A stretch of DNA of 15,809 nucleotides from assembly GCA_934725835.1 (NCBI GenBank), contig CAKVCR010000031.1, forward strand, positions 1 to 15,809, read 5' to 3'. Position 1 is the stretch's first letter; every line of letters begins with the position of its first letter. This stretch comes from an uncultured Odoribacter sp. GTDB lineage: Bacteria > Bacteroidota > Bacteroidia > Bacteroidales > Marinifilaceae. The notes under the pieces are model-generated. The model was not told the DNA's origin. It ran no database searches and saw nothing but the letters and a program-made list of their open reading frames with translations. The position numbers were made by a program, and so were the translations under genes. Positions 1 through 5,901 of the stretch are shown piece after piece.

Positions 1-120
1 AGTGAACTCGGCGGGAGTCGAACCCACAACCTCTTGGGCCGTAACCAAGTGCTCTATCCATTAAGCTACGAGTCCGTGTCTTATCTCTAAAGCGGTGCAA
101 AGATATGTACAAAAAACGGT
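1..120. repeat. Direct repeat unit A (tRNA-Arg plus leader and -7 box)
   Basis: The first 120 bases are repeated at 217-337. The copies match through the whole tRNA, the leader and the -7 box, differing by one inserted T near 293, a G/C difference in the leader and a C/T difference near the far edge. Beyond that the flanks diverge, so the duplicated segment covers the tRNA and the core of its promoter. Confidence 0.9.
3..75 (-). tRNA. tRNA-Arg (anticodon ACG), copy 1
   Basis: Read on the minus strand this folds as a complete 73-nt cloverleaf. The acceptor GGACTCG pairs with CGAGTTC including one G-U, and the discriminator is A. The D stem GCTT pairs with GAGC, the anticodon stem CTTGG with CCAAG, and the T arm carries TTCGACT. 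The seven-base anticodon loop TTACGGC places ACG at positions 34-36, which reads CGN arginine codons after the usual A34-to-inosine change. CCA is not encoded (the next bases are CT), as is usual in Bacteroidetes. It is the second of two nearly identical units; its terminator would lie outside the window. Confidence 0.95.
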
Positions 121-129
121 TTATGCAAA
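98..129 (-). promoter_or_regulatory. Promoter of tRNA-Arg copy 1
   Basis: On the minus strand TTTG (126-129) is followed after exactly 20 nt by TATCTTTG (98-105). This is a full match to the Bacteroidetes primary sigma consensus TTTG-N19-21-TAnnTTTG. The inferred transcription start is about 15 nt upstream of the tRNA 5' end. Confidence 0.8.
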
Positions 130-163
130 TTTAATTGTCCTTTTGTGTGATTATCGATTGCTG

Positions 164-207
164 GAAAAAACAAAAAGACCTCCAAAATAATCTATTTTGA
201 AGGTCTT
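164..207 (-). terminator. Rho-independent terminator of tRNA-Arg copy 2
   Basis: Positions 175-189 pair with 193-207 in a 15-bp stem with a single mismatch (182 against 200) and a three-base loop. On the minus strand the hairpin is followed by TTTGTTTTTT (read from 174 down to 164). It sits directly downstream of the upstream tRNA and before the promoter of copy 1. Confidence 0.85.
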
Positions 208-216
208 GTCTTTCAG

Positions 217-337
217 AGTGAACTCGGCGGGAGTCGAACCCACAACCTCTTGGGCCGTAACCAAGTGCTCTATCCATTAAGCTACGAGTCCGTTGTCTTA
301 TCTCTAAAGCGCTGCAAAGATATGTACAAAAAATGGT
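217..337. repeat. Direct repeat unit B (tRNA-Arg plus leader and -7 box)
   Basis: This is the partner of the repeat at 1-120. The shared sequence ends within the spacer of the promoter, so each tRNA copy has a different -33 element (TTTG for copy 1, CTTG for copy 2). Confidence 0.9.
219..291 (-). tRNA. tRNA-Arg (anticodon ACG), copy 2
   Basis: The 73-nt body is identical to the copy at 3-75, with the same ACG anticodon and no encoded CCA. It lies upstream of copy 1 on the minus strand and is separated from it by a terminator hairpin and a second promoter, so the two appear to be independently transcribed units and not one polycistronic precursor. Confidence 0.95.
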
Positions 338-346
338 CGGTGCAAG
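315..346 (-). promoter_or_regulatory. Promoter of tRNA-Arg copy 2
   Basis: CTTG (343-346), a 20-nt spacer and TATCTTTG (315-322) on the minus strand form a near-consensus Bacteroidetes promoter. The -7 box is shared with copy 1 and the -33 element has one mismatch. Confidence 0.7.
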
Positions 347-400
347 AGTTTCAATATTTTTTTTTTGAAAAAGTGGAAATTTCATAGAAGATGCAACAAA

Positions 401-433
401 TTGGATGGTTTCTTGTTTTTATTATTATTTTTG
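401..433 (+). promoter_or_regulatory. Probable dapA promoter
   Basis: TATTTTTG at 426-433 matches the -7 consensus TAnnTTTG. TTGG at 401-404, 21 nt upstream, is a weak -33 element. The start would fall near 440, giving a leader of about 105 nt before dapA. The region is T-rich, so chance matches are possible. Confidence 0.45.
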
Positions 434-435
434 TC

Positions 436-518
436 AATACAATATACAGAGTTTTCGATAATAGGAGACTGCTCTGTTTATCAGTGAGAAAGCACGATTT
501 AAACAGGTATATTGTATT
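436..518 (+). promoter_or_regulatory. Inverted repeat in the dapA leader
   Basis: AATACAATATAC (436-447) is perfectly complementary to GTATATTGTATT (507-518), a 12-bp inverted repeat with a 59-nt interval. Inside it, AGAG (448-451) directly after the left arm can pair with CTCT (472-475). The right arm ends 27 nt before the dapA start codon. It could be a leader RNA structure or a pair of protein-binding half-sites. It does not match a riboswitch class that I recognise. Confidence 0.45.
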
Positions 519-545
519 ATTGGCACACCTAAAAATGATAATGAC

Positions 546-1427
546 ATGATGAGATTTAAAGGGACAGGCGTTGCATTGGTCACGCCATTTGATGAGAATC
601 AGGAAGTGGATAAAGATTCCTTGGTGCGTTTGGTAAAGCATGTCATAGAAGGTGGTGTCGATTTTCTCGTAGTATTGGGAACAACTGCTGAAACTGCCAC
701 TCTTTCTCCTGATGAAAAAGCCGAGGTTGCGGCCATCGTCGTCCATGAAAATCGGGGACGCTTGCCGTTGATGGCTGGGGTCGGAGGGAACAATACGCGC
801 GAAGTCGTGAAGGAACTGAAAGAATATGATTGGTTGAAGCACTTTCAAGGAGTGTTGAGTATCACACCTTTTTATAATAAGCCGAATCAGGCGGGACTTA
901 TCGAACATTTCAGCCGGGTGGCAGCAGCTTCTCCGCTTCCGCTTTGTCTTTACAATGTACCGGGGCGTACCGGGGTAAATATGTCCGCATCCACTATTAC
1001 AAAGTTGGCGGCAGAGTGTTCGAATATCATTGCTTTGAAAGAGGCTTCCGGTTGTATGGACCAGGCAACTGCCATCTTGAGAGACAAACGCGCTGATTTC
1101 ACTCTTTTGTCCGGAGATGATTCCTTGACACTGCCGCTTATGTCGCTTGGTTTTGAAGGTGTAGTTTCCGTGATGGCAAACATTATGCCGGCTGCCTGTG
1201 CTAATATGGTGAACAGTGTCCGCTCAGGCAATTATTTGGAAGCTCAAAAATTACATTTGTCGCTCTCTTTATTGTGTCGGGCTCTCTTTGAAGAGGGAAA
1301 TCCGGCAGGAGTGAAGGCAGCGTTGCATGCAGCCGGAATAATCCGCCACAATGTGTTGCGTTCGCCGTTGACCTCGGTCAGCCCGGAGCTTTATGCCCGT
1401 ATTCGTGAATATATTTCCCGTTTTTGA
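546..1427 (+). CDS. dapA: 4-hydroxy-tetrahydrodipicolinate synthase
   Basis: DapA condenses pyruvate with L-aspartate-4-semialdehyde in the cytoplasm. This is the committed step towards diaminopimelate (peptidoglycan) and lysine. The 293-residue protein has the family's normal length and a full TIM-barrel aldolase pattern. The substrate-binding Thr pair lies in GTTAETATLS (Thr46-Thr47), Tyr110 in the TPFYNKP segment, Tyr136 and Arg141 in YNVPGRTG, and the Schiff-base lysine is Lys165 in ALKEASG. ATG at 546 is immediately followed by a second in-frame ATG at 549; either could be the start, and no strong Shine-Dalgarno is visible, as is normal in this phylum. It stands alone on the plus strand, divergent from the tRNAs and convergent with gldG, whose stop lies 1 bp away. 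The identification is very secure. Confidence 0.97.
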   Translation: MMRFKGTGVALVTPFDENQEVDKDSLVRLVKHVIEGGVDFLVVLGTTAETATLSPDEKAEVAAIVVHENRGRLPLMAGVGGNNTREVVKELKEYDWLKHFQGVLSITPFYNKPNQAGLIEHFSRVAAASPLPLCLYNVPGRTGVNMSASTITKLAAECSNIIALKEASGCMDQATAILRDKRADFTLLSGDDSLTLPLMSLGFEGVVSVMANIMPAACANMVNSVRSGNYLEAQKLHLSLSLLCRALFEEGNPAGVKAALHAAGIIRHNVLRSPLTSVSPELYARIREYISRF

Positions 1428-1428
1428 T

Positions 1429-2916
1429 TCAATCCAAGGAGTGCAGACGCTCGATGCGCTTGCGTTTTTTGCGTCTGTAGCGGACAAAGGCTACGATGGC
1501 AATAATCAGAATGGGCATAAAAAAGTTCAAGAACTTCAAAAATTCGCGGTTATAGTCTTCGATAGGCTCCAGCAGAGAGAATGTGGTGAATTTGTTTCTC
1601 AGTTGGATAAGACCGGAATTGTCTGCCAGCCACTCGATGGAATTGACTGCAAAATTGATGTTGTCTGTAGGACTTGAGATAACGATTTCATCACTGATAA
1701 AGTCTGCGTCTGTAATTGCAATGATGGCACTGTTGTTTTTGTCATTGCTTAGCAACGCTGCAACAATGTTATTGGGGTGATTAAAATCGCTTTGTGTCCA
1801 TTTTTTTTGGAAATCAAAGAAAATAGGAGCCTGCTGTATGCCCGAAATACTCGATGTTCGTGCCAGTGATTTAAAGTGATAATCGCTGTTCCCTCTTTTC
1901 TGTTCGATACTGCTTGCAAAAGGCAACAGCAGAGATTTCAAACCGTGAGTGATGGTGTGGTAGCCGAAATTTGTGATGATAGGTATATAGGGAAAGCTGA
2001 TATTACTTTGGAAGTTTAGCAATCCGTATTGTTGATGGATGGCAATGGTACCACAGTTATTATCTACGATAAAGTCGTATTTGATTTTCAGACCCTTTTG
2101 CTCCAGCATATCTTCAATACCGGTGCGGTTTATGAATCCGCTGTTTCGGTTTCCCAATTGACCGATGGCATGGTTCAGCGCAATGAACAGGCGTCCGCCT
2201 TCGTCCAGATATTTGTTCAGTTGCTCCAGCTCGGCAGCTGTGTAGAATTCCTGGGGATCGATGATGCAGATGACATTGTTTTGTTTTAGCGACCGGGTGG
2301 TGTTTAAATCAACCGTCCTGATTTCAGACAGATGCGACAGCTCGTCTACCAGCTGGGGCATCCTGTTAAATGCCATTTCTCCATGCCCTTTGACAAATCC
2401 GACAATCGGTTTCAACGTGTCGTTGGTCTGTTTGAGCAGCCGGGTGATTTCATACTCTATCGGGGTGTCGAAATTGATTTTAGGAATGACGGCTTTTTTG
2501 TCGCCGATATGAAACACAGCTCCGATGAAGATGCGTTGCACTTTCTCCAGATCCCGTTCTCGGACCTCTTTATAGATGGGCTCTATGCCTGCCTTGGTTG
2601 CTGCAAATTCTGTCGCTTGAGTATTTGGGGTGATTATGTTGATTGTAAAATCTGTGTTGCTCAATGATTTATATTCTTTGAGCAGGGATAAAAATTCTTT
2701 AGCCAACTTTTGGATATCTTGTGGCAGATTTTCTGTGACATAAAAATCCACGGCAATGTTTTGAGTATTTCCCTGAATGATGTTTTTGCTGACATTGCTG
2801 AGGGAATATCGTTTTGTCGACGTGAAATCCCAGCGTATGTAGACAAAATATGACACAATATTCAGCAGCACTACGCCGATGAGTATATAGATGATATCTT
2901 TTAAAATCTTCTTCAT
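1429..2916 (-). CDS. gldG: GldG-like ABC transporter auxiliary protein
   Basis: This 495-residue protein has a single N-terminal membrane segment (about residues 7-28), a large extracytoplasmic domain and a C-terminal membrane segment (about 463-478) followed by a very basic tail (RYRRKKRKRIER). This is the architecture of GldG, the Gld-family ABC auxiliary component. The large domain resembles the 'ABC-type uncharacterised transport system' fold related to IFT52/GIFT domains, and the pattern YSLSNVSKNII near residues 37-47 is typical of it. It is the last gene of gldA-gldF-gldG, 30 nt after gldF. In Flavobacterium GldA, GldF and GldG form an ABC transporter tied to gliding, but most gut Bacteroidales do not glide, so the substrate here is unknown. 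Its stop codon is 1 bp from that of the convergent dapA. Confidence 0.88.
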   Translation of the reverse strand: MKKILKDIIYILIGVVLLNIVSYFVYIRWDFTSTKRYSLSNVSKNIIQGNTQNIAVDFYVTENLPQDIQKLAKEFLSLLKEYKSLSNTDFTINIITPNTQATEFAATKAGIEPIYKEVRERDLEKVQRIFIGAVFHIGDKKAVIPKINFDTPIEYEITRLLKQTNDTLKPIVGFVKGHGEMAFNRMPQLVDELSHLSEIRTVDLNTTRSLKQNNVICIIDPQEFYTAAELEQLNKYLDEGGRLFIALNHAIGQLGNRNSGFINRTGIEDMLEQKGLKIKYDFIVDNNCGTIAIHQQYGLLNFQSNISFPYIPIITNFGYHTITHGLKSLLLPFASSIEQKRGNSDYHFKSLARTSSISGIQQAPIFFDFQKKWTQSDFNHPNNIVAALLSNDKNNSAIIAITDADFISDEIVISSPTDNINFAVNSIEWLADNSGLIQLRNKFTTFSLLEPIEDYNREFLKFLNFFMPILIIAIVAFVRYRRKKRKRIERLHSLD

Positions 2917-2946
2917 AATCTTCTTGGCTTAAAATTTTACATCTTG

Positions 2947-3669
2947 CTAAAACCTGTTTTTGCACACGAAGAACTTAGAGAGTGCGAGAAATATGGCGCA
3001 GACAGAACAGAAGTAGATAATGTCCCGGGTGTCCAGAATGCCACGCGCCAACGTGTCGAAGTGTTCTTCCATCGACAGATAGTTGAGCGTGTTGGCAATA
3101 AGGCCGTTGTGGAATTGTGTCGCAAGCATCCCGAACAGTGCCTGGAAGCATAGACCGATGCCATAGTGTATGAAAAATGCCGTCACCGGAGTGCGGGCCA
3201 GTGATGAGGCGAAAATCCCGATACTGATATAGCAGGATGCCATGCAGAGCAGACCCAAATATCCCAAAAACACTGTCCCGTGGTCTATTGTGCCCAGTAA
3301 TGAAATGGTCAGATAATAGGGGAGAGTCAGTGCAAGGGCTATGGCTGCTATCGCCAGACTTGCAAAGAATTTGCCTCCAATCAGGTCGGAAGCCTTGATT
3401 GGTTTGGTGAGCAGCAGCTCTAAAGTGCCGTTCCGTCTTTCGTCGGCAAGGCTGCGCATGGTCAATGCTGGTATCAGAAAGAATTGCGTCCAGTTGATGA
3501 TGGTAAAGACAGGCATCATCGTGGCTTGTCCTAAATAGAATATATTGTTGTTGGACAGCCAGATATAGAAACCGCATACACAGAAAAAAATCAGGTATCC
3601 AATATAGATTCCCCACGAATTGAAACTATTGTTCAGTTCCTTGTTTATAAGAATATGTATTGTCTTCAT
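2947..3669 (-). CDS. gldF: GldF-like ABC-2 permease
   Basis: This is a 240-residue polytopic membrane protein with about six hydrophobic segments (near 17-39, 52-70, 98-120, 130-155, 165-187 and 217-234). The cytoplasmic loop RSLADERRNGTLELLLTKPI between segments two and three is the characteristic ABC-2 permease signature, where the ATPase couples. The start is 6 nt after the gldA stop with AAAAAGG just upstream, so translation is probably coupled. With GldA it should form the membrane core of the exporter and GldG the periplasmic accessory. The assignment to GldF rests on the fixed A-F-G gene order as well as on the sequence pattern. Confidence 0.88.
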   Translation of the reverse strand: MKTIHILINKELNNSFNSWGIYIGYLIFFCVCGFYIWLSNNNIFYLGQATMMPVFTIINWTQFFLIPALTMRSLADERRNGTLELLLTKPIKASDLIGGKFFASLAIAAIALALTLPYYLTISLLGTIDHGTVFLGYLGLLCMASCYISIGIFASSLARTPVTAFFIHYGIGLCFQALFGMLATQFHNGLIANTLNYLSMEEHFDTLARGILDTRDIIYFCSVCAIFLALSKFFVCKNRF

Positions 3670-3675
3670 ACCTTT

Positions 3676-4599
3676 TTAATTTTGTGTTACCTGTCGGAAA
3701 ATATCTTCCAGCCTTGTCTCGACGGGGGTAAGTTCGTTTATATACCAATCATGGCGGGTGCATAAATCAAAAATATCTTTCTCCACATTTATTCCCCGTT
3801 CACAGCGTACGTTGAAATAATGTCCCTCCTTGTGATGGGTCACCTTGGCATCCGGAATCGTTGACAGTTCTTTGAATATTTCCGGTTCTGTCGCTCCGCA
3901 TATATTCACTTTCAATACTTTGTCCGAGTCTGATTTTTTTCTCAACTCTTCGGATGTCCCGTTTGCAACCACCTTACCTTTGTTGACAATCAGCACTCTG
4001 TCACATGTTGCCTCGATTTCTGCCAGAATATGTGAACTGAGAATAATGGTTTTCTCTCGTCCGATATTTGCAATGAGCTCGCGGATTTCTCTGATTTGGT
4101 TAGGGTCCAACCCTGTGGTCGGTTCGTCCAGAATCAGCACTTCCGGATCGTGGATTAATGCCTGAGCCAATCCGACCCGCTGCCTGTATCCTTTGGAAAG
4201 CTCACGAATCGTCTTGTGCTTTTCCGAGTCCAGTCCACACAGCTGAAGCATATCAACGATGCGTGCCCCTATCTTGTAGCCGGGAATCCTGTGTATCTTG
4301 GCTATGAACTCCAGAAAATCAATCACATTCATCTCTTCGTAAAGGGGATTGTGCTCCGGGAGATAGCCTATAAACTCCCTTATCTTGCCGGCATTTTTAT
4401 GAATGGAATATTTATCAAAGTAGATATTGCCGTAATCAGGGAATAGAAAGCAGGACATGATTTTCATAGTCGTTGTCTTACCGGCACCATTCGGACCGAG
4501 AAAACCGAGAATTTCCCCTTTACGCGCCTTAAAACTAACGGAGTCAATAGCTTTCTGCAAGCCGAACGACTTGGTCAAGTTCTCCACAACTACATCCAT
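3676..4599 (-). CDS. gldA: GldA-like ABC transporter ATPase
   Basis: The 307-residue ATP-binding subunit has Walker A GPNGAGKTT (35-43), the ABC signature LSKGYRQRVG (134-143), Walker B VLILDE (154-159), the D-loop GLD and the switch histidine in SSH (190). The Q-loop position reads YLPEHNPLY, with Glu82 where many ABC proteins have Gln; this is common in the ABC-2/DrrA-like group. After about residue 220 a C-terminal extension of roughly 85 residues follows, typical of GldA. It is the first gene of the operon and powers the GldF permease. No other gliding or type 9 secretion gene is in the window. Confidence 0.92.
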   Translation of the reverse strand: MDVVVENLTKSFGLQKAIDSVSFKARKGEILGFLGPNGAGKTTTMKIMSCFLFPDYGNIYFDKYSIHKNAGKIREFIGYLPEHNPLYEEMNVIDFLEFIAKIHRIPGYKIGARIVDMLQLCGLDSEKHKTIRELSKGYRQRVGLAQALIHDPEVLILDEPTTGLDPNQIREIRELIANIGREKTIILSSHILAEIEATCDRVLIVNKGKVVANGTSEELRKKSDSDKVLKVNICGATEPEIFKELSTIPDAKVTHHKEGHYFNVRCERGINVEKDIFDLCTRHDWYINELTPVETRLEDIFRQVTQN

Positions 4600-4648
4600 A
4601 TTTCCTATTTTCGTTGTTACTTAATAATTCCCTTGGTTTTACCAATAA

Positions 4649-4656
4649 CAAATATA
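4649..4656 (-). promoter_or_regulatory. Possible -7 box for gldA
   Basis: TATATTTG on the minus strand matches TAnnTTTG and lies about 50 nt upstream of the gldA ATG. No good TTTG is found 19-21 nt further upstream, so only the -7 half is supported. A small inverted repeat, TTGGT/ACCAA (4633-4645), lies between it and the start codon. Confidence 0.35.
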
Positions 4657-4733
4657 ATCACGATGGAGCTATTCTCTTCCTATTTAACTATCTTTAACCG
4701 CAGAGAGGTCTTATGCCAGTTAGATGTGTGAAA

Positions 4734-4751
4734 AACCTTTCTCTAAAGGTT
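4734..4751 (-). terminator. Small hairpin, possible secondary terminator
   Basis: AACCTTT (4734-4740) pairs with AAAGGTT (4745-4751) over a four-base loop. On the minus strand the stem runs into TTTTTC. It lies just beyond the strong lacI terminator and could catch read-through before gldA. The stem has only two G-C pairs, so the call is weak. Confidence 0.3.
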
Positions 4752-4794
4752 AAAGCTCGTTAGCCTGATTCGGTGCGTTTATTGCTTTCAATAG

Positions 4795-4817
4795 AAAAAC
4801 GCCCGTCTTGACGGGCG
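4795..4817 (-). terminator. Rho-independent terminator after the LacI-family gene
   Basis: CGCCCGT (4800-4806) pairs with ACGGGCG (4811-4817), a GC-rich 7-bp stem closed by a four-base loop. On the minus strand it is followed by TTTTT (4799 down to 4795). It lies 32 nt downstream of the LacI-family stop codon and separates the pgpH-lacI transcript from gldA. Confidence 0.9.
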
Positions 4818-4849
4818 CTTCTCCTATGAAAGTAATTGTAGAGTCGGCT

Positions 4850-5884
4850 TTATTTCTGTAAATATGACCGGTCTGAAGATTCGCGGACAATCAATTCGCA
4901 ATTGATGACCTCTTCTCTGATTTTCGCATGTTTGGGGTCAAGTATCTGCTCGAAAAGCAATTCAGCGGCTGTTGCACCGATCTTTTCCGGGAATTGATCA
5001 ATCGTACTGATGGATGGTGTCATATAACGGGAACGCTTGCTGTTTGAGAATCCGAAAATCGCAACATCCTCGGGGATTCGCAATCCTCTCTCCTTGATGG
5101 CTTCCATTGCACCAATGGCCATATCATCATTGATGCCGAAAATCGCATCGGGAATATGTTTTGAGTCCAGCAGGCGGAGTACGGCTGCTTTTGCCGATTT
5201 TACTGTAAAATCTTCACATCTGACAATGAGATTCGTGTCTATTTCCAATTTGTTCTGGGTCATGGCTTTAAGATAGCCCTTCATGCGGTTTTTGCCGATA
5301 GACAGATGTTTCGGACCCGTCAGCAGGGCGATTTTACGGGCGCCGCCGTGAATCAGGTGTTGCACGATTTTATATGCAGCTTCCGCATCGTCTGCAACGA
5401 CTTTGGAAACCTCCAGCTCTTTGGCGGTGCGGTCAAAAAGCACCAATGGCACCCCCGAGTTCAGTATGTTCTGAATGTGTTCATACGAGGTGGTTGCCTT
5501 CGAAATAGAGAGGATGATACCGTCACAACGGTTGGCCAGAAATATGTCAATATTCTTTTTTTCTTTTTCAAAACTTTCGTTCGAGGAGCTGACCAACACG
5601 TTGTATCCATATTTATCTGCCACTCCTTCAATGCTTTTTACGACATTGGCAAAGAATGTGTTGACGATTTGCGGTACAACGACTCCGATTGTATTGCTTT
5701 TGTGTGTCTTTAGAGCGACTGCAATAGGATTCGGTCTGTATCCTAATTCCTTTGCTAAATCCTGGACCGCTTTGCGGGTTTGATGGCTGATTTCAGGATT
5801 ATCCTTTAATGCCCGGGATACTGTTGAAACAGAAATGTTTAGTTTTTCTGCAAGGTCTTTGATGGTAATGGCTCTCTGTGTCAT
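4850..5884 (-). CDS. LacI-family transcriptional regulator
   Basis: The 344-residue protein begins with a classical LacI helix-turn-helix (residues 7-26, ITIKDLAEKLNISVSTVSRAL) and a hinge helix with LGYRPNPIAVALKT (48-60). A periplasmic-binding-protein-like effector domain from about residue 65 includes NTIGVVVPQI, DGIILS, FGINDDMAIGAMEAI and ISTIDQFPEKIG. The length is normal for the family. Unusually, no sugar-use genes are nearby: it is the last gene of a probable operon, 17 nt after a predicted c-di-AMP phosphodiesterase, and is followed by a strong terminator. Its effector and target operators are unknown, and I see no clear LacI-type palindrome in the window. Confidence 0.92.
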   Translation of the reverse strand: MTQRAITIKDLAEKLNISVSTVSRALKDNPEISHQTRKAVQDLAKELGYRPNPIAVALKTHKSNTIGVVVPQIVNTFFANVVKSIEGVADKYGYNVLVSSSNESFEKEKKNIDIFLANRCDGIILSISKATTSYEHIQNILNSGVPLVLFDRTAKELEVSKVVADDAEAAYKIVQHLIHGGARKIALLTGPKHLSIGKNRMKGYLKAMTQNKLEIDTNLIVRCEDFTVKSAKAAVLRLLDSKHIPDAIFGINDDMAIGAMEAIKERGLRIPEDVAIFGFSNSKRSRYMTPSISTIDQFPEKIGATAAELLFEQILDPKHAKIREEVINCELIVRESSDRSYLQK

Positions 5885-5901
5885 CTTGCTGTTAGTTTGT
5901 T

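Noticed and set aside
434..545. A lysine riboswitch ahead of dapA.
   Set aside because: The leader is about 110 nt and lacks the multi-helix junction and conserved core of that class, so only an inverted repeat is reported.
351..908. A 185-codon minus-strand frame overlapping the dapA start.
   Set aside because: It runs opposite the dapA coding region and the AT-rich leader, and has no homology that I recognise and no plausible promoter.
2975..3616. A 213-codon open frame on the same strand as gldF in another frame.
   Set aside because: It overlaps gldF completely. The gldF frame has clear membrane segments and the ABC-2 signature; this one has no coherent pattern.
4330..4380. Glu in place of Gln at the Q-loop of the GldA ATPase.
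   Set aside because: The YLPE pattern is common in ABC-2-type ATPases and is therefore not a defect or novelty.
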